Shown here: in pieces, positions 9,230-17,575 of the stretch | How the letters are laid out: each line of letters opens with the position of its first letter | Position numbering within the stretch: the first letter of the stretch is position 1 | From: Bosea sp. Tri-49 | GTDB taxonomy: Bacteria; Pseudomonadota; Alphaproteobacteria; Rhizobiales; Beijerinckiaceae | Reading direction: 5' to 3' | DNA length: 64,000 nt | Assembly: GCF_003952665.1 (NCBI RefSeq) | Contig: NZ_CP017946.1 | Location: 3,904,501 to 3,968,500, forward strand | Notes under the pieces: generated by a model | What the model saw: only the letters and a program-made list of their open reading frames with translations | The model's database searches: none | What the model was told of the DNA's origin: nothing | Program-made: the position numbers and the translations under genes

Positions 9230-9787
9230 TTACAGCAGATAAACGCCCGCGAGCGGGTTGGCGAGCATCAATCGCAGCAGATCGCGCTCGGCATCCTGCC
9301 GCGGCAGGTCGATCACGATGTGCTTGTCGACCGGCGCCGGCAGCGGCAGGCGGACCACGCCCTCGATCGAGACGACCTCGATCATGGTCGGGGCCGGGTC
9401 GGTCTCCGACAGACACTGGATGACCAGGGCCGGCGGCGCATCGTCCTCCTCGATCACGTCGAGCTCGAAGGAACCGATCCGACGATGGGTCGCGCTGCTG
9501 TCATAGGCCGCGGCGGCGAGTTCGCTACGCGCCACGGCCTGGAAGGAGAGCAAGCGGCGATAGAGCCGTGCCGCCTCCGGATCGGTGCGGATAGCGCGTT
9601 CTGCGGCGAAGTTGACCGGCTCGCCACGCACGCGGCGGGCATGCGCCCAGAGATCGGCGCGGCTGATGCTCGCGGTCACCGCCTCTTCCGGCTCGGCGCT
9701 CGCGAGCGCCGCCAGAACCAGGCGGGCCGTAGCGCGGCCGACGCGCGGATCGTCCTCTAGCGGACCCTGGTTGAGGAAGTCTGTCAT
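9230..9787 (-). CDS. unknown 185-residue protein
   Basis: A soluble-looking 185-residue protein with no signal peptide or TM segment. The N-terminal half is helical (ATARLVLAALASAEPEEAV). The C-terminal half alternates strands and acidic turns (SFELDVIEEDDAPP, IEVVSIEGVVRLPLP) and ends LLRLMLANPLAGVYLL. The ATG overlaps the stop of the upstream 520-residue gene (ATGA at 9784-9787), indicating translational coupling. The next gene starts 66 bp downstream on the same strand. No family recognised. It belongs to the operon facing the PBP/SEDS genes and may act with them. Confidence 0.7.
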   Translation of the reverse strand: MTDFLNQGPLEDDPRVGRATARLVLAALASAEPEEAVTASISRADLWAHARRVRGEPVNFAAERAIRTDPEAARLYRRLLSFQAVARSELAAAAYDSSATHRRIGSFELDVIEEDDAPPALVIQCLSETDPAPTMIEVVSIEGVVRLPLPAPVDKHIVIDLPRQDAERDLLRLMLANPLAGVYLL

Positions 9788-11346
9788 GGCCGTTTCGATC
9801 GCCCTTGATAGCGCTGCGAGAAGACGTCGGTGAACCGCGCCTCGTCGTTGGCGGCCTGGGCGACCAGGTCCGTCGTTTCACCGAAGCGCTTCTGTTGCCT
9901 GTTGATCCGGTGCAGGGCTGCTGCGACCGTTCTCAGTGCTCCCCCATGCCTTGCGAAGGTCAGCGCCAGTTTCGCATCGTCGATCCGGAAGCTGGCGCGA
10001 TCATGACGCCAACGCCGCAGCAGCTTCTGCCCCTCGGCCGTCGCCGCGTCACTTTGTGGGCCCTCGATCGCCTCGAGCGCGTTGGCGATCAGCAGCAACT
10101 CGTCGAGCCGCCTGCCCAGGGCCGCAAGCCCCGCGGCGATACCGGCATAGTCGAAAGCTTCCGGGCTCTGATCGACCTGGCCACGATTGGAGCCGGCGAT
10201 GCGGCGGCTCGCCTCGACCAGCCGGTTCTCCCAGGGAGCAACGGCGCGGGAGCGAACCAGCGTCAACGGCTGCTCATGCGCGAGCGGCAAGATAGCGAGG
10301 GCGCGGCCGATCGATTCGCGCTCCTCCTTGTTGAGGAATTTCGGTTCGGCCGGCAGGCGCATCAGCGCGGCGTAGACGCGCTCGCGCACGATGCCGTCCT
10401 CATCCTCCTCCTCGGGCTCGTCATCCTCTTCCTCGGGCTCGTCCAGCTCGAGCTCGCCAATCAGCGCCTGCTGATCGAGCCAGGCGATCAATGCCTCCTC
10501 AGGGTTTTCCGAAGGCTGACGCGCCATCAGCGAGTCGATCGAGGCGGGCGCCATGAAGTCGCGGCGGCCGACGCTGGAACGCTCCTCGCGGATGAGGGCG
10601 CTGAAACGCTCGGCGAAGCGAGCGAAACTCCAAGTCTCGCCATGCAGCAGGGCAAAGCTCCAGAGCGAGACGAGATCCTCCGGATCGAACTCGCGCTGAC
10701 GCTCGCGCCGGCCGGAGGCGTTGAGGAAGGCTTCGCGCTGGCGGATCAGGTCGGCGAAGGCCAGCAAGGGCAGGTGCCGCCGGCGCCAGGCCCGCATGAA
10801 GCGCGCCGGCTCCTGGACCGCTCGCTTCAGCCCGTCCTCGTCGAAGGCAGACAACGCGAAGACCGCATCGAGCGCCGTGCGCAACGCCGCGAGCCCGCCC
10901 TCCGAGCGTTCGTCCGCCTCCGCGGCGAAGAGAAAATCGGCGAGGCCGAGCGCGCGCCTGACTCGGCTCCAGGAGAAGGAGCGCGTCTTCGCATCGCCCT
11001 TGTCCGCTCCGTAGGAGAGAACGATCTCGCTCGCCGAAGCTTCGATGGTGGCGCCGGCGAAGCTGATGGATACCGGCCCATCCTGGCGCAGCGGTCGCAG
11101 GAGGATGCCGCTCTCGTCGAGCATGCAGCCGATGGCCGCATCGCGGGCCGGCATCCGAGGAGTTGCCGTCAGCGCGCCGAGCGAAAACAGCACCTGCAGC
11201 ATGTCCCAGAGCGGAAGGTCGGCATTCTCCGAGCCGCTGCCGGTGATCGCCAGAACGAACTTCTCGGTGTCCCGCGCGGAAAACCGGCGCGAAGACGCAA
11301 TCGTGCTGATCTCCGCGACCCGAGCCGGGTCAATGCCCCAATCCAT
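9784..11346 (-). CDS. unknown 520-residue protein with acidic tract
   Basis: First gene of the three-gene - strand operon. It encodes 520 residues, mostly helical, with no signal peptide or TM segment. A strongly acidic run rich in Glu/Asp/Pro (about residues 300-318) divides an N-terminal ~290-residue part from a helical C-terminal ~190-residue part. The N-terminal part has conserved-looking Trp residues (LWSFALLHGETWSFARFAE). I do not recognise the family. An AT-rich upstream segment (minus-strand TTGTTA, then TATGTG 18 bp on, 11424-11453) could be its promoter. Co-transcription with the two following genes is supported by a 4-bp overlap and a 66-bp gap. Confidence 0.72.
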   Translation of the reverse strand: MDWGIDPARVAEISTIASSRRFSARDTEKFVLAITGSGSENADLPLWDMLQVLFSLGALTATPRMPARDAAIGCMLDESGILLRPLRQDGPVSISFAGATIEASASEIVLSYGADKGDAKTRSFSWSRVRRALGLADFLFAAEADERSEGGLAALRTALDAVFALSAFDEDGLKRAVQEPARFMRAWRRRHLPLLAFADLIRQREAFLNASGRRERQREFDPEDLVSLWSFALLHGETWSFARFAERFSALIREERSSVGRRDFMAPASIDSLMARQPSENPEEALIAWLDQQALIGELELDEPEEEDDEPEEEDEDGIVRERVYAALMRLPAEPKFLNKEERESIGRALAILPLAHEQPLTLVRSRAVAPWENRLVEASRRIAGSNRGQVDQSPEAFDYAGIAAGLAALGRRLDELLLIANALEAIEGPQSDAATAEGQKLLRRWRHDRASFRIDDAKLALTFARHGGALRTVAAALHRINRQQKRFGETTDLVAQAANDEARFTDVFSQRYQGRSKRP

Positions 11347-11450
11347 ATCTCAAATATCCGCATCGGACACCGGTCAACTGCGGCGAACGGAAACCCAGCC
11401 AAGTCCGCTCGCATCAGGCCGGCACATATTGCTGCCATAATTAAAGTAAC

Positions 11451-11486
11451 AAGCCGCCCGGTCCGTGTCGACCGGGCGGCTTTTTT
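11451..11486 (+). terminator. strong rho-independent terminator hairpin
   Basis: Eleven-base GC arms (453-463 and 470-480 of this kilobase) enclose a 6-base loop and are followed by six T on the + strand. AA/TT extends the stem to 13 bp. The ideal T-run is on the + strand, yet the flanking genes are both on the - strand. Read on the - strand it is followed by a broken T-rich tract (TTGTTACTTTAATT) and could still terminate the 11532-12482 gene. Confidence 0.8.
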
Positions 11487-11531
11487 GTCGGAAAGGGCCG
11501 GGGTTTATGGTTACCCGGCAGCCCTTTTTTA

Positions 11532-12482
11532 TCAGCGGGTGGCGACCTTGCTGACGACCAGCCGGTTGCCGGAGAAGGTGACCTGGCCGTTCAGACCAAC
11601 CAGTTCCAGCATCAGGCGGAAATTGCGGGTCAGCCGAGCCGAGTCGGCGGATGTCGAGTAGAAGAAGTCGGCCGAGGTCGACGTCATCTGCGTGGCGCGG
11701 TGGGCGCGGTAGCAACCCCAGCGGACGAACTCGCTCTCGACCCGGTCGACTTCCGTGGCGGTGAAGTCGCGCAGCTGGATCACGAAGTCGGTCGGCAGGT
11801 TGTTGCAGCCGTCGCCACCAGCCGCGACCGGAGCCGCACCACCAGCAGCTCCACCGCCGAGGACGATGCCGTCCTTGCCGACAGCAGCCGCACCACCGCT
11901 CGGGCGGGCAAAGCCCTCGAGCTTCTGGGCGATCGCAGCGCCGAGATCGGCGGCGAGAACGCGGGAGTGGGTGCCGACGGTCTCAAGCAGGCACTCGGCG
12001 CTGCAGGGATTCGGCAAGGCGGGCAGCTGGAAGCCGCCGACCTCGAAGGAGGCGATGAACTGGCCGGAGCGGACGTTGAGCACGCGGCCGGCGATGCGGA
12101 TTTCGGGGAAGCGGATGTCGGCGGCGACGGCGCGGCGGGCCGAAGCGTAGATCTGGTAGACGACCATGGCGTCGACCGGGGTCGAAACGGCACGGGCGAT
12201 CTCGATCAGCTCGGCGTCGCGGCGGCGGACCCGGGCGGTCTGGGTGATGCCGAGCGCCAGGCTGGTCTCGTCATAGACCTGGAAGCCGCGAGTGTTCAGA
12301 TACTCCGAAAGCTGGAGCTGAACCCGGTTGAAGATGCGGTTGTTGCGCGGAACAGTGTCCGGATCGGCGTCGTCCGACATCACCAGGAGGTTGATGCGGG
12401 AATTCGGCGATTGAGCGTGGGCAACGACTGCGAAGGACATCAGCAGCGCGAAGCCGAGCATGAGACGCTTGAACAAAGCCAT
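11532..12482 (-). CDS. exported protein of unknown function
   Basis: A 316-residue protein with a clear Sec signal peptide (MALFKRLMLGFALLMSFAVV followed by AHAQ), so periplasmic or outer-membrane associated. The mature N-terminal ~150 residues (INLLVMSDDADPDTVPRNN, LQLSEYLNTRGFQVYDE) form an alpha/beta domain reminiscent of CsgG/TolB-N-like exported domains. A Gly/Ala-rich linker (VGKDGIVLGGGAAGGAAP) leads to a C-terminal ~90-residue domain with two Cys (GCNNLP, WGCYRAHR). It lies 48 bp downstream of the OmpA-domain gene on the same strand, probably one operon, and is followed by the hairpin at 11451-11486. Family not recognised. Confidence 0.75.
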   Translation of the reverse strand: MALFKRLMLGFALLMSFAVVAHAQSPNSRINLLVMSDDADPDTVPRNNRIFNRVQLQLSEYLNTRGFQVYDETSLALGITQTARVRRRDAELIEIARAVSTPVDAMVVYQIYASARRAVAADIRFPEIRIAGRVLNVRSGQFIASFEVGGFQLPALPNPCSAECLLETVGTHSRVLAADLGAAIAQKLEGFARPSGGAAAVGKDGIVLGGGAAGGAAPVAAGGDGCNNLPTDFVIQLRDFTATEVDRVESEFVRWGCYRAHRATQMTSTSADFFYSTSADSARLTRNFRLMLELVGLNGQVTFSGNRLVVSKVATR

Positions 12483-12530
12483 GACAGTGCCCCCTGAGGC
12501 AAATGGTTGTTTCGGGAAGACGGTAGAAAC

Positions 12531-13166
12531 TCAGCCGGTGATGGCGATGACTTCAACGCGGCGATTGACAGGCGAATACGGACTGCGCGGATTGCGCAGC
12601 ATGTCAGGGCCGAAGCCGTGGGCGACGAGACGGCTCGGCGCAATCTCGCCATAGGAAACCAGCCAGTCGCGGACCGCAGCAGCACGCTCCTGCGAGAGCT
12701 CGACATTGTAGTCGTAGCCCCCTTCGGCGCTGGTGTGGCCGGCGATCAGAAAGCGCTGATCGAGCAGGATCGGATCGCGCAGCGCCAGGGCAAGCCGCAT
12801 CAGCGTGGCTTCCGCGCCGCGGCGCAGTGACGCCGAGTCGTTGTCGAAGAAAACCGTGACCTCGACGCGTCGGGTCAGGTCGATCACGACATCCTGGCCA
12901 TAACCGCGCGGATGGACCCGGCGAGGCACTGGCGCAACGCGGCGCACCACGACCCTGCCGCCCCCACTCGCGCCACCACCTGAGCGGCCCGGCACGCGAT
13001 CATGCGGTGCCAGCGAGCGCAGGATATTGGTCGCGCCCTGATCAGTCTGCGCCAATGCAGGAACGACGCTGAGCAGTGGCAGCGAAAGCACGAATCCGCC
13101 GAGCGCACGGCGGGACATCATCTGCGGAAGCTCGCTGTTGTCCTTGCGCTCATCTGCGTTCTTCAT
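12531..13166 (-). CDS. exported OmpA-domain protein (peptidoglycan binding)
   Basis: A 211-residue protein. Residues ~17-40 (MSRRALGGFVLSLPLLSVVP followed by ALAQ) form a signal peptide with a twin arginine, so export may be Tat- or Sec-dependent. The C-terminal ~115 residues are an OmpA/MotB-type peptidoglycan-binding domain: VTVFFDNDSASLR, then FLIAGHTSAEGGYDYNVELS, then RAAAVRDWL and NRRVEVIAI. The consensus Asp of GHTD is Ser here (GHTS), as in a minority of members. It probably shares a transcript with the exported protein downstream. An alternative start at the MMSRR methionines would give a more standard signal peptide. Likely role: anchoring an envelope complex to the cell wall. Confidence 0.85.
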   Translation of the reverse strand: MKNADERKDNSELPQMMSRRALGGFVLSLPLLSVVPALAQTDQGATNILRSLAPHDRVPGRSGGGASGGGRVVVRRVAPVPRRVHPRGYGQDVVIDLTRRVEVTVFFDNDSASLRRGAEATLMRLALALRDPILLDQRFLIAGHTSAEGGYDYNVELSQERAAAVRDWLVSYGEIAPSRLVAHGFGPDMLRNPRSPYSPVNRRVEVIAITG

Positions 13167-13461
13167 AGCCAGACCCCCTGTTTACCCTCTCTTCGCATAG
13201 TCCAGTAGCCTCGACAATGCGACGTCCCGGTCGGGTGAAAGCGGGTCGCAGCAGTGGCGTTGCTCGAGCTTTGCCAGTGTTTGCCGCATTTTCGCGTCGA
13301 GCCGCATTTTTTGCTGAACAGTGGATGAACGCACGGCCTCCTACGCGCGCGCATTCAACATAGACGCCTCGCCCGTGAGCAGGCATTCGCGAAACCGGCT
13401 CAAGGATCGCCAAGGGCCTGACAACGTGCCCAGCGCACATCCGTTCATGAGGAGACCCGCC
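13167..13461. other. 295-bp divergent intergenic region
   Basis: This separates the OmpA-domain gene (-) from the exported protein at 13462 (+) and must hold both promoters. The one visible structure is a 10-bp direct repeat GCCGCATTTT at 13283-13292 and 13301-13310. The start-to-start spacing of 18 bp is close to two helical turns, so it could be a regulator site. No RNA gene seen. Confidence 0.35.
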
Positions 13462-14454
13462 ATGGGCTTCCAGCTCGACCAGACCGTCCGCCTGCGCAGC
13501 AGCCTGCGCTTCGCCGTCGCCGCGCTCGCGCTCATCGTCTCGTCCGGTGCGGCATTCGCCCAGACCGACACCGCTCCCGCGCATCAGCTGGCGCAGGCCA
13601 GCGGAGGTAACTCCGATGCGCCGAAGATCGCCGAGCGGCCGCAGTCGCTGAAGCTGGAATTCTCCTCGCGCACCGTCTCGTTCGGCGTCGCCCAGGCGGC
13701 CCGCGAGATCATGACGACGCGCCAGATCCCGTTCGCACCCGGCAGCTGGGAGGTCACCTCCGATGCCCGCCGCGCCATCACCCAGCTGCGCGACATCTTC
13801 CGCGGCAACGCTCCCAAGGGCGCGCCCTTCGCGATCCTGGTCTCTGGCGGCGACGAAGTGGTCAATTATCGCCGCGCCCGCGCCCTGCGCACCCAGCTGA
13901 TCGAGATGCAGCTCGAGGACGCCGCCAAAGTGGTGATCGCTGCCCGCGCTGCCGGCGAAGGCCAGGCCAGCGACGACGGCAAAGCGCGCGTCGACCTCGT
14001 CCCGCTCGATCCGGCGCGCTGCGGCGGCTGCGGCGATGCTTCCTTCCGTACGCTCGCCCTCGATACCGGCGTCCAGAAACTGGTGCGCGCCACCGCCGAG
14101 GATACGGTGATCCCGGCCTCGCAGGTCGCCGGCAAGGACGGCAAGGACACAACCGACGTTGCCACGGCACCAGTGCCGCCGGTGCGCCAGCAGGCAACCG
14201 AAAAGGCGCAGCAGCGGACCCAGGCTTCGGCGCCGCGCCCGGCCCAGAAGCTGGCCTTCGATCACTCGGCGGAGCCGCGCTATGACGGCCGCACCGTCCT
14301 GGTCGAGCCTGACGATTACGGCCAGCAGCGCCGCCGCATCAGCCGCAGCGTCAATCGCGGCTGCCAGATGCCGGACATCGTCATCGATGACTACTATCCG
14401 GGCGGCCCGCTCGTTGGCTGCGACGGCAGCTACGGCCCGCGCCCGCGCTGGTAA
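13462..14454 (+). CDS. exported protein with degenerate OmpA-like segment
   Basis: A 330-residue protein. I take ATG 13462, which has GGAG 8 bp upstream and gives a signal peptide (SSLRFAVAALALIVSSGAAF then AQ). An in-frame ATG at 13447 is an alternative. Mature residues ~80-150 (IPFAPGSWEVTSDARRAITQ, AILVSGGDEVVNYRRARALR) follow the OmpA pattern of strand, helix, strand and RA-rich helix, but lack the GHTD motif. A pair of close Cys (CGGCGD) sits mid-protein. The tail is rich in Pro/Gln, then Arg and Tyr, and ends GSYGPRPRW. It is divergent from the OmpA-domain gene and probably belongs to the same envelope system. No family assigned. Confidence 0.72.
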   Translation: MGFQLDQTVRLRSSLRFAVAALALIVSSGAAFAQTDTAPAHQLAQASGGNSDAPKIAERPQSLKLEFSSRTVSFGVAQAAREIMTTRQIPFAPGSWEVTSDARRAITQLRDIFRGNAPKGAPFAILVSGGDEVVNYRRARALRTQLIEMQLEDAAKVVIAARAAGEGQASDDGKARVDLVPLDPARCGGCGDASFRTLALDTGVQKLVRATAEDTVIPASQVAGKDGKDTTDVATAPVPPVRQQATEKAQQRTQASAPRPAQKLAFDHSAEPRYDGRTVLVEPDDYGQQRRRISRSVNRGCQMPDIVIDDYYPGGPLVGCDGSYGPRPRW

Positions 14455-14481
14455 GCATCCAAATCTCGAGACGCAGGCGCG

Positions 14482-15396
14482 CTAGCCGACCCGTTCGGCG
14501 AAGCGCGCCTTCAACTTCGGCAAGGCAAAATCGGCAAAGGCACGGACCTTGGCCACGGAAAGCCTGCCCTCCGGTGCGACGAGATGGACCGGCAGCGGTT
14601 CCGGCTCGCAATCCGTCAGCACCAGCTTGAGCCACCCGCTGCGCACCTCGTCGGTGACCTGGTAGCAGAGCGGGCGCACCAATCCATGCCCGTCGACCGC
14701 GGAGGCGATCGCCGCCTCGACCGAGCTGGCTATCAGGCGCGGCTTGACCTTGACCTGGCGCGGCCGGCCGCCTTCTGAAATAGGTGGGAAGGTCCAGAGC
14801 TCGCCCGCCAGCGGATGGATCTGGGCGATGCAGCGATGGCCGGCGAGATCGCCCGGCTCCTGAGGCACGCCATGCCGGGCGAGATAGGACGGCGCGGCGC
14901 AGACGATCTGGCGCACGCTGCCGACACGCAGCGCGACCAGATTCGAATCCGGCAGATGGGCGATACGCAGGGCAAGATCGACGCCCTCGTCGAGCAGACT
15001 GACGACGCGGTCCAGGAGCAGCATCCTGACCTGAACCTCCGGCTGCTCATCGAGGAAGGCGTCGACCAGCGGACGCAGTAGGCGCGTGCCGGCGACGACC
15101 GGGGCGGTCAGGGTGAGGAGGCCGCGCGGTGCGGCGCGCTCACCCGCCGCCTGCAACTCGGCCTCCTCCAGATCGACGAGCACGCGCCGGCAGGCGGCGG
15201 CATAGCGCTCTCCGGCCTCGGTGAGACGGATCATCCGCGTGGTGCGGTCGAGCAGCCGCGCCCCGACATGGCCCTCGAGCGCATTGATGGCACGCGTCAC
15301 GGCCGGGGCCGAGCGCCCGAGCCTTCGCCCTGCGCCAGCCAGGCTGCCCTCGTCGAGCGCGCTGACGAAGACGCGCATCGCTTCCAACCGATCCAT
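14482..15396 (-). CDS. LysR-family transcriptional regulator
   Basis: A 304-residue regulator beginning MDRLEAMRVFVSALDEGSLA. The N-terminal winged helix-turn-helix covers about residues 1-60 (AGRRLGRSAPAVTRAINALE). It is followed by a substrate-binding-type effector domain. The start at 15396 has GGAA 5 bp upstream; an ATG two codons earlier (15402) lies inside a palindrome. It is divergent from the exported hydrolase gene at 15519, the usual arrangement for a LysR regulator and its target. A 17-bp palindrome at 15401-15417 is the likely operator for autoregulation. The effector is unknown. Confidence 0.88.
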   Translation of the reverse strand: MDRLEAMRVFVSALDEGSLAGAGRRLGRSAPAVTRAINALEGHVGARLLDRTTRMIRLTEAGERYAAACRRVLVDLEEAELQAAGERAAPRGLLTLTAPVVAGTRLLRPLVDAFLDEQPEVQVRMLLLDRVVSLLDEGVDLALRIAHLPDSNLVALRVGSVRQIVCAAPSYLARHGVPQEPGDLAGHRCIAQIHPLAGELWTFPPISEGGRPRQVKVKPRLIASSVEAAIASAVDGHGLVRPLCYQVTDEVRSGWLKLVLTDCEPEPLPVHLVAPEGRLSVAKVRAFADFALPKLKARFAERVG

Positions 15397-15400
15397 CGGC

Positions 15401-15417
15401 ATTCCAATTTCTGGAAT
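15401..15417. promoter_or_regulatory. LysR-type 17-bp palindromic operator
   Basis: ATTCCA and TGGAAT are separated by 5 bp, matching the T-N11-A rule for LysR boxes. The site abuts the regulator's start codon and sits about 100 bp upstream of the divergent hydrolase gene. Binding here would block the regulator's own translation-initiation region or promoter clearance. Confidence 0.6.
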
Positions 15418-15518
15418 AATAGCTTTCTCAAGATAGCCATTCTGCCGAATTTCGTCAGCCCCTAACTTGATGCCACGAGATTGGCCGGCCGTTGCCAGCC
15501 ACCGCGAGGAGCCTTCAG

Positions 15519-16493
15519 ATGACGCAAGATTCATTCAGCCGCCGCGACGCCTTCGTCGCCCTGTCGGCGACCGCCACTGGCGGAGCCTTTGCCGGCCTCA
15601 CCGCGCCGGCGCAGGCAAAGGCACTGAACCAGCCCACGCATCACCGCACCGTCGCCATCGACGGCATCGATCTCTTCTACCGCGAGGCTGGCCCGGCCGA
15701 TGCGCCGGTGCTGCTCCTGCTGCACGGTTTCCCGAGTTCCTCGCGCATGTTCCGCAATCTCATCCCGGCGCTGTCGGACCGATATCGGGTGATCGCGCCG
15801 GATTATCCCGGCTTCGGCCACAGCGCCGTGCCGGACCGGACGAGCTTCAAGTACGGCTTTGCCCGCTTCGCCGAGCTGATCGACAAATTCCTGACCGAGC
15901 TCAGGATCGACCGCTTCGCGCTCTATGTGATGGACTATGGCGCGCCGGTCGGCTTCCGCCTGGCGCTGAAGCGGCCGGGCCAGGTGACGGCACTGATCGC
16001 CCAGAACGGCAACGCTTACGAAGAGGGCCTGCGCGACTTCTGGATCCCGGTGAAAGCCTACTGGGCCGACGACACGCCGGCCGGGCGCGAAAAGATGCGC
16101 GGCGGGCTGACGCTGGAGGCGACGCGCTCGCAATATCTCGACGGTGTCGCCGACAAGAGCCTGGTCGATCCCGACAGCTGGCTGATCGACCAGATGCTGA
16201 TCGACCGGCCCGGCGTCAGCGAGATCCATCTCGACCTGTTCAAGGACTACCGGACGAATGTCGAGCTCTACCCGCAGTTCCACGCCTTCTTCCGCGAGCG
16301 CAAGCCGCCGACCCTGATCGCCTGGGGCAAGAACGACTTCATCTTCCCGCCGGAAGGTGCGCGCGCCTATCTGCGCGACCTGCCCGAGGCCGAGCTCAAC
16401 CTGATCGACAGCGGCCATTTCGCGCTGGAGGACAAGGGCGAGGAGATCGCGGCGCTGATCCGCGATTTCCTGGGGCGCAAGCTGAAGGCGTGA
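15519..16493 (+). CDS. exported alpha/beta hydrolase (haloalkane dehalogenase/epoxide hydrolase-like)
   Basis: A 324-residue hydrolase. ATG 15519 is chosen because GAGGAG lies 7 bp upstream. The N-terminus carries twin arginines and a hydrophobic stretch (SRRDAFVALSATATGGAFAG, then APAQA), suggesting Tat export. The fold is clear: LLLLHGFPSSSRMFRNLIP (oxyanion HG), nucleophile elbow VMDYGAPVGFR with Asp in place of Ser, cap region, and catalytic His in DSGHFALEDKG. The Asp nucleophile places it with haloalkane dehalogenases, fluoroacetate dehalogenases and epoxide hydrolases; the substrate cannot be told. Divergent from a LysR regulator that probably controls it. Confidence 0.87.
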   Translation: MTQDSFSRRDAFVALSATATGGAFAGLTAPAQAKALNQPTHHRTVAIDGIDLFYREAGPADAPVLLLLHGFPSSSRMFRNLIPALSDRYRVIAPDYPGFGHSAVPDRTSFKYGFARFAELIDKFLTELRIDRFALYVMDYGAPVGFRLALKRPGQVTALIAQNGNAYEEGLRDFWIPVKAYWADDTPAGREKMRGGLTLEATRSQYLDGVADKSLVDPDSWLIDQMLIDRPGVSEIHLDLFKDYRTNVELYPQFHAFFRERKPPTLIAWGKNDFIFPPEGARAYLRDLPEAELNLIDSGHFALEDKGEEIAALIRDFLGRKLKA

Positions 16494-16502
16494 CCCAGCG
16501 CG

Positions 16503-17471
16503 TCAAACGATCTGGTTCTGGAGCGCGACCTCGCCGCGCTCCAGCCGGCCGAGATTGTCGAGCAGGATGTCGATGACGTTGCTCTCATAGGCGCGGGTCT
16601 CGCCGGCGCTGTGCGGCGTCAGCAGTACCTGCGGCATTCCCCAGAGCGGCGAACTTGCAGGCAAAGGCTCCTCATAAACGCAGTCGATGCCGGCGCCGGC
16701 GATGCGACCAGCGTCGAGCGCGGCGATCAGCGCCGGCTCATCGACGACGCGGCCACGCGCGACATTGATCAGGTAGGCGGACGGCTTCATCGCTGCGAGT
16801 GCCGCGGCATCGATCAGCCCTTCCGTCTCCGGCGTCAGCGGGCAGGTCAGCGCGACGAAATCGGCCTGCACCAGCGCGGCGTGCAGCTCCGCCGGCGGCA
16901 CGATCCGCTCGACATTCGGCTCCGAACCCGGCCGGCGGCGCACGCCAATGACCCGCATGCCGAAGGCCGAGGCGATCGCCGCGAGGCGGAGGCCGATGCG
17001 GCCGAGCCCGACGATGACCAGCGTGCGGCCGCCGAGCTCGTCCTCGCGGCGGGAGCGGTCGCCGATCATCGGGCGCCAGACCCGATTGGCCTGGTTGTCG
17101 CGGGCAAGGTGGAGCTGACGCGCCAGCGCAAGGATCAGCGAGATCGCGTGCTCGGCGACGGCGCGCTCATTGCCGCCCTGGGCACTGGCGAGGCGAACGC
17201 CCGCCGCGGCGAGCTTCGGCTTGTCGAACTGGTCGGTGCCAGCACTGATCGACTGGATGAAGCGCAGCTTGCCGAGGCCGTCGAGCATCTCGTTGCGCCA
17301 CAGGCCCGAGACGACCAGCACATCGGTCTCGTGGGCACGGGCCTTGAGATCATCGATCGTGCGGACCTCGAAACTCGTCGCCTGTCCATTGCGCGCCAGA
17401 TATTCGTCGCGCAGCTGATAGGCCGCATGGGCAAAGCCGATGGTGAGGGCATTCTGCTTCGGCCAAGGCAT
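16503..17471 (-). CDS. D-2-hydroxyacid dehydrogenase (NAD(P)-dependent)
   Basis: A 322-residue cytoplasmic oxidoreductase converting 2-oxo acids and D-2-hydroxy acids. The start MPWPKQNALTIG is preferred over upstream in-frame starts, which give an unlikely Arg/Ser-rich leader. The Rossmann motif VGLGRIGLRLAAIASAFG lies near residue 150. The catalytic Arg is in NVARGRVVDEPAL, the Glu in VYEEPLP and the His in LTPHSAGE. These are the hallmarks of the glyoxylate/hydroxypyruvate reductase superfamily. It converges with the hydrolase gene, leaving 9 bp between stops. The exact substrate is not determinable. Confidence 0.9.
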   Translation of the reverse strand: MPWPKQNALTIGFAHAAYQLRDEYLARNGQATSFEVRTIDDLKARAHETDVLVVSGLWRNEMLDGLGKLRFIQSISAGTDQFDKPKLAAAGVRLASAQGGNERAVAEHAISLILALARQLHLARDNQANRVWRPMIGDRSRREDELGGRTLVIVGLGRIGLRLAAIASAFGMRVIGVRRRPGSEPNVERIVPPAELHAALVQADFVALTCPLTPETEGLIDAAALAAMKPSAYLINVARGRVVDEPALIAALDAGRIAGAGIDCVYEEPLPASSPLWGMPQVLLTPHSAGETRAYESNVIDILLDNLGRLERGEVALQNQIV

Positions 17472-17575
17472 GCGTCTTGTCTCCGGATCGCTGGAATCAT
17501 TCGACGATAGCGGCGGCGCGCCGCTTCGTCCCACCCGCACCCGCATGCGCCGGCTGCAATCGCTGCGCAGCGAGC

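Noticed and set aside
9805..11661. Open frame of 618 codons on the + strand across 9784-11346
   Set aside because: It is a shadow of the 520-residue - strand gene, whose start, 4-bp overlap and operon position are convincing.
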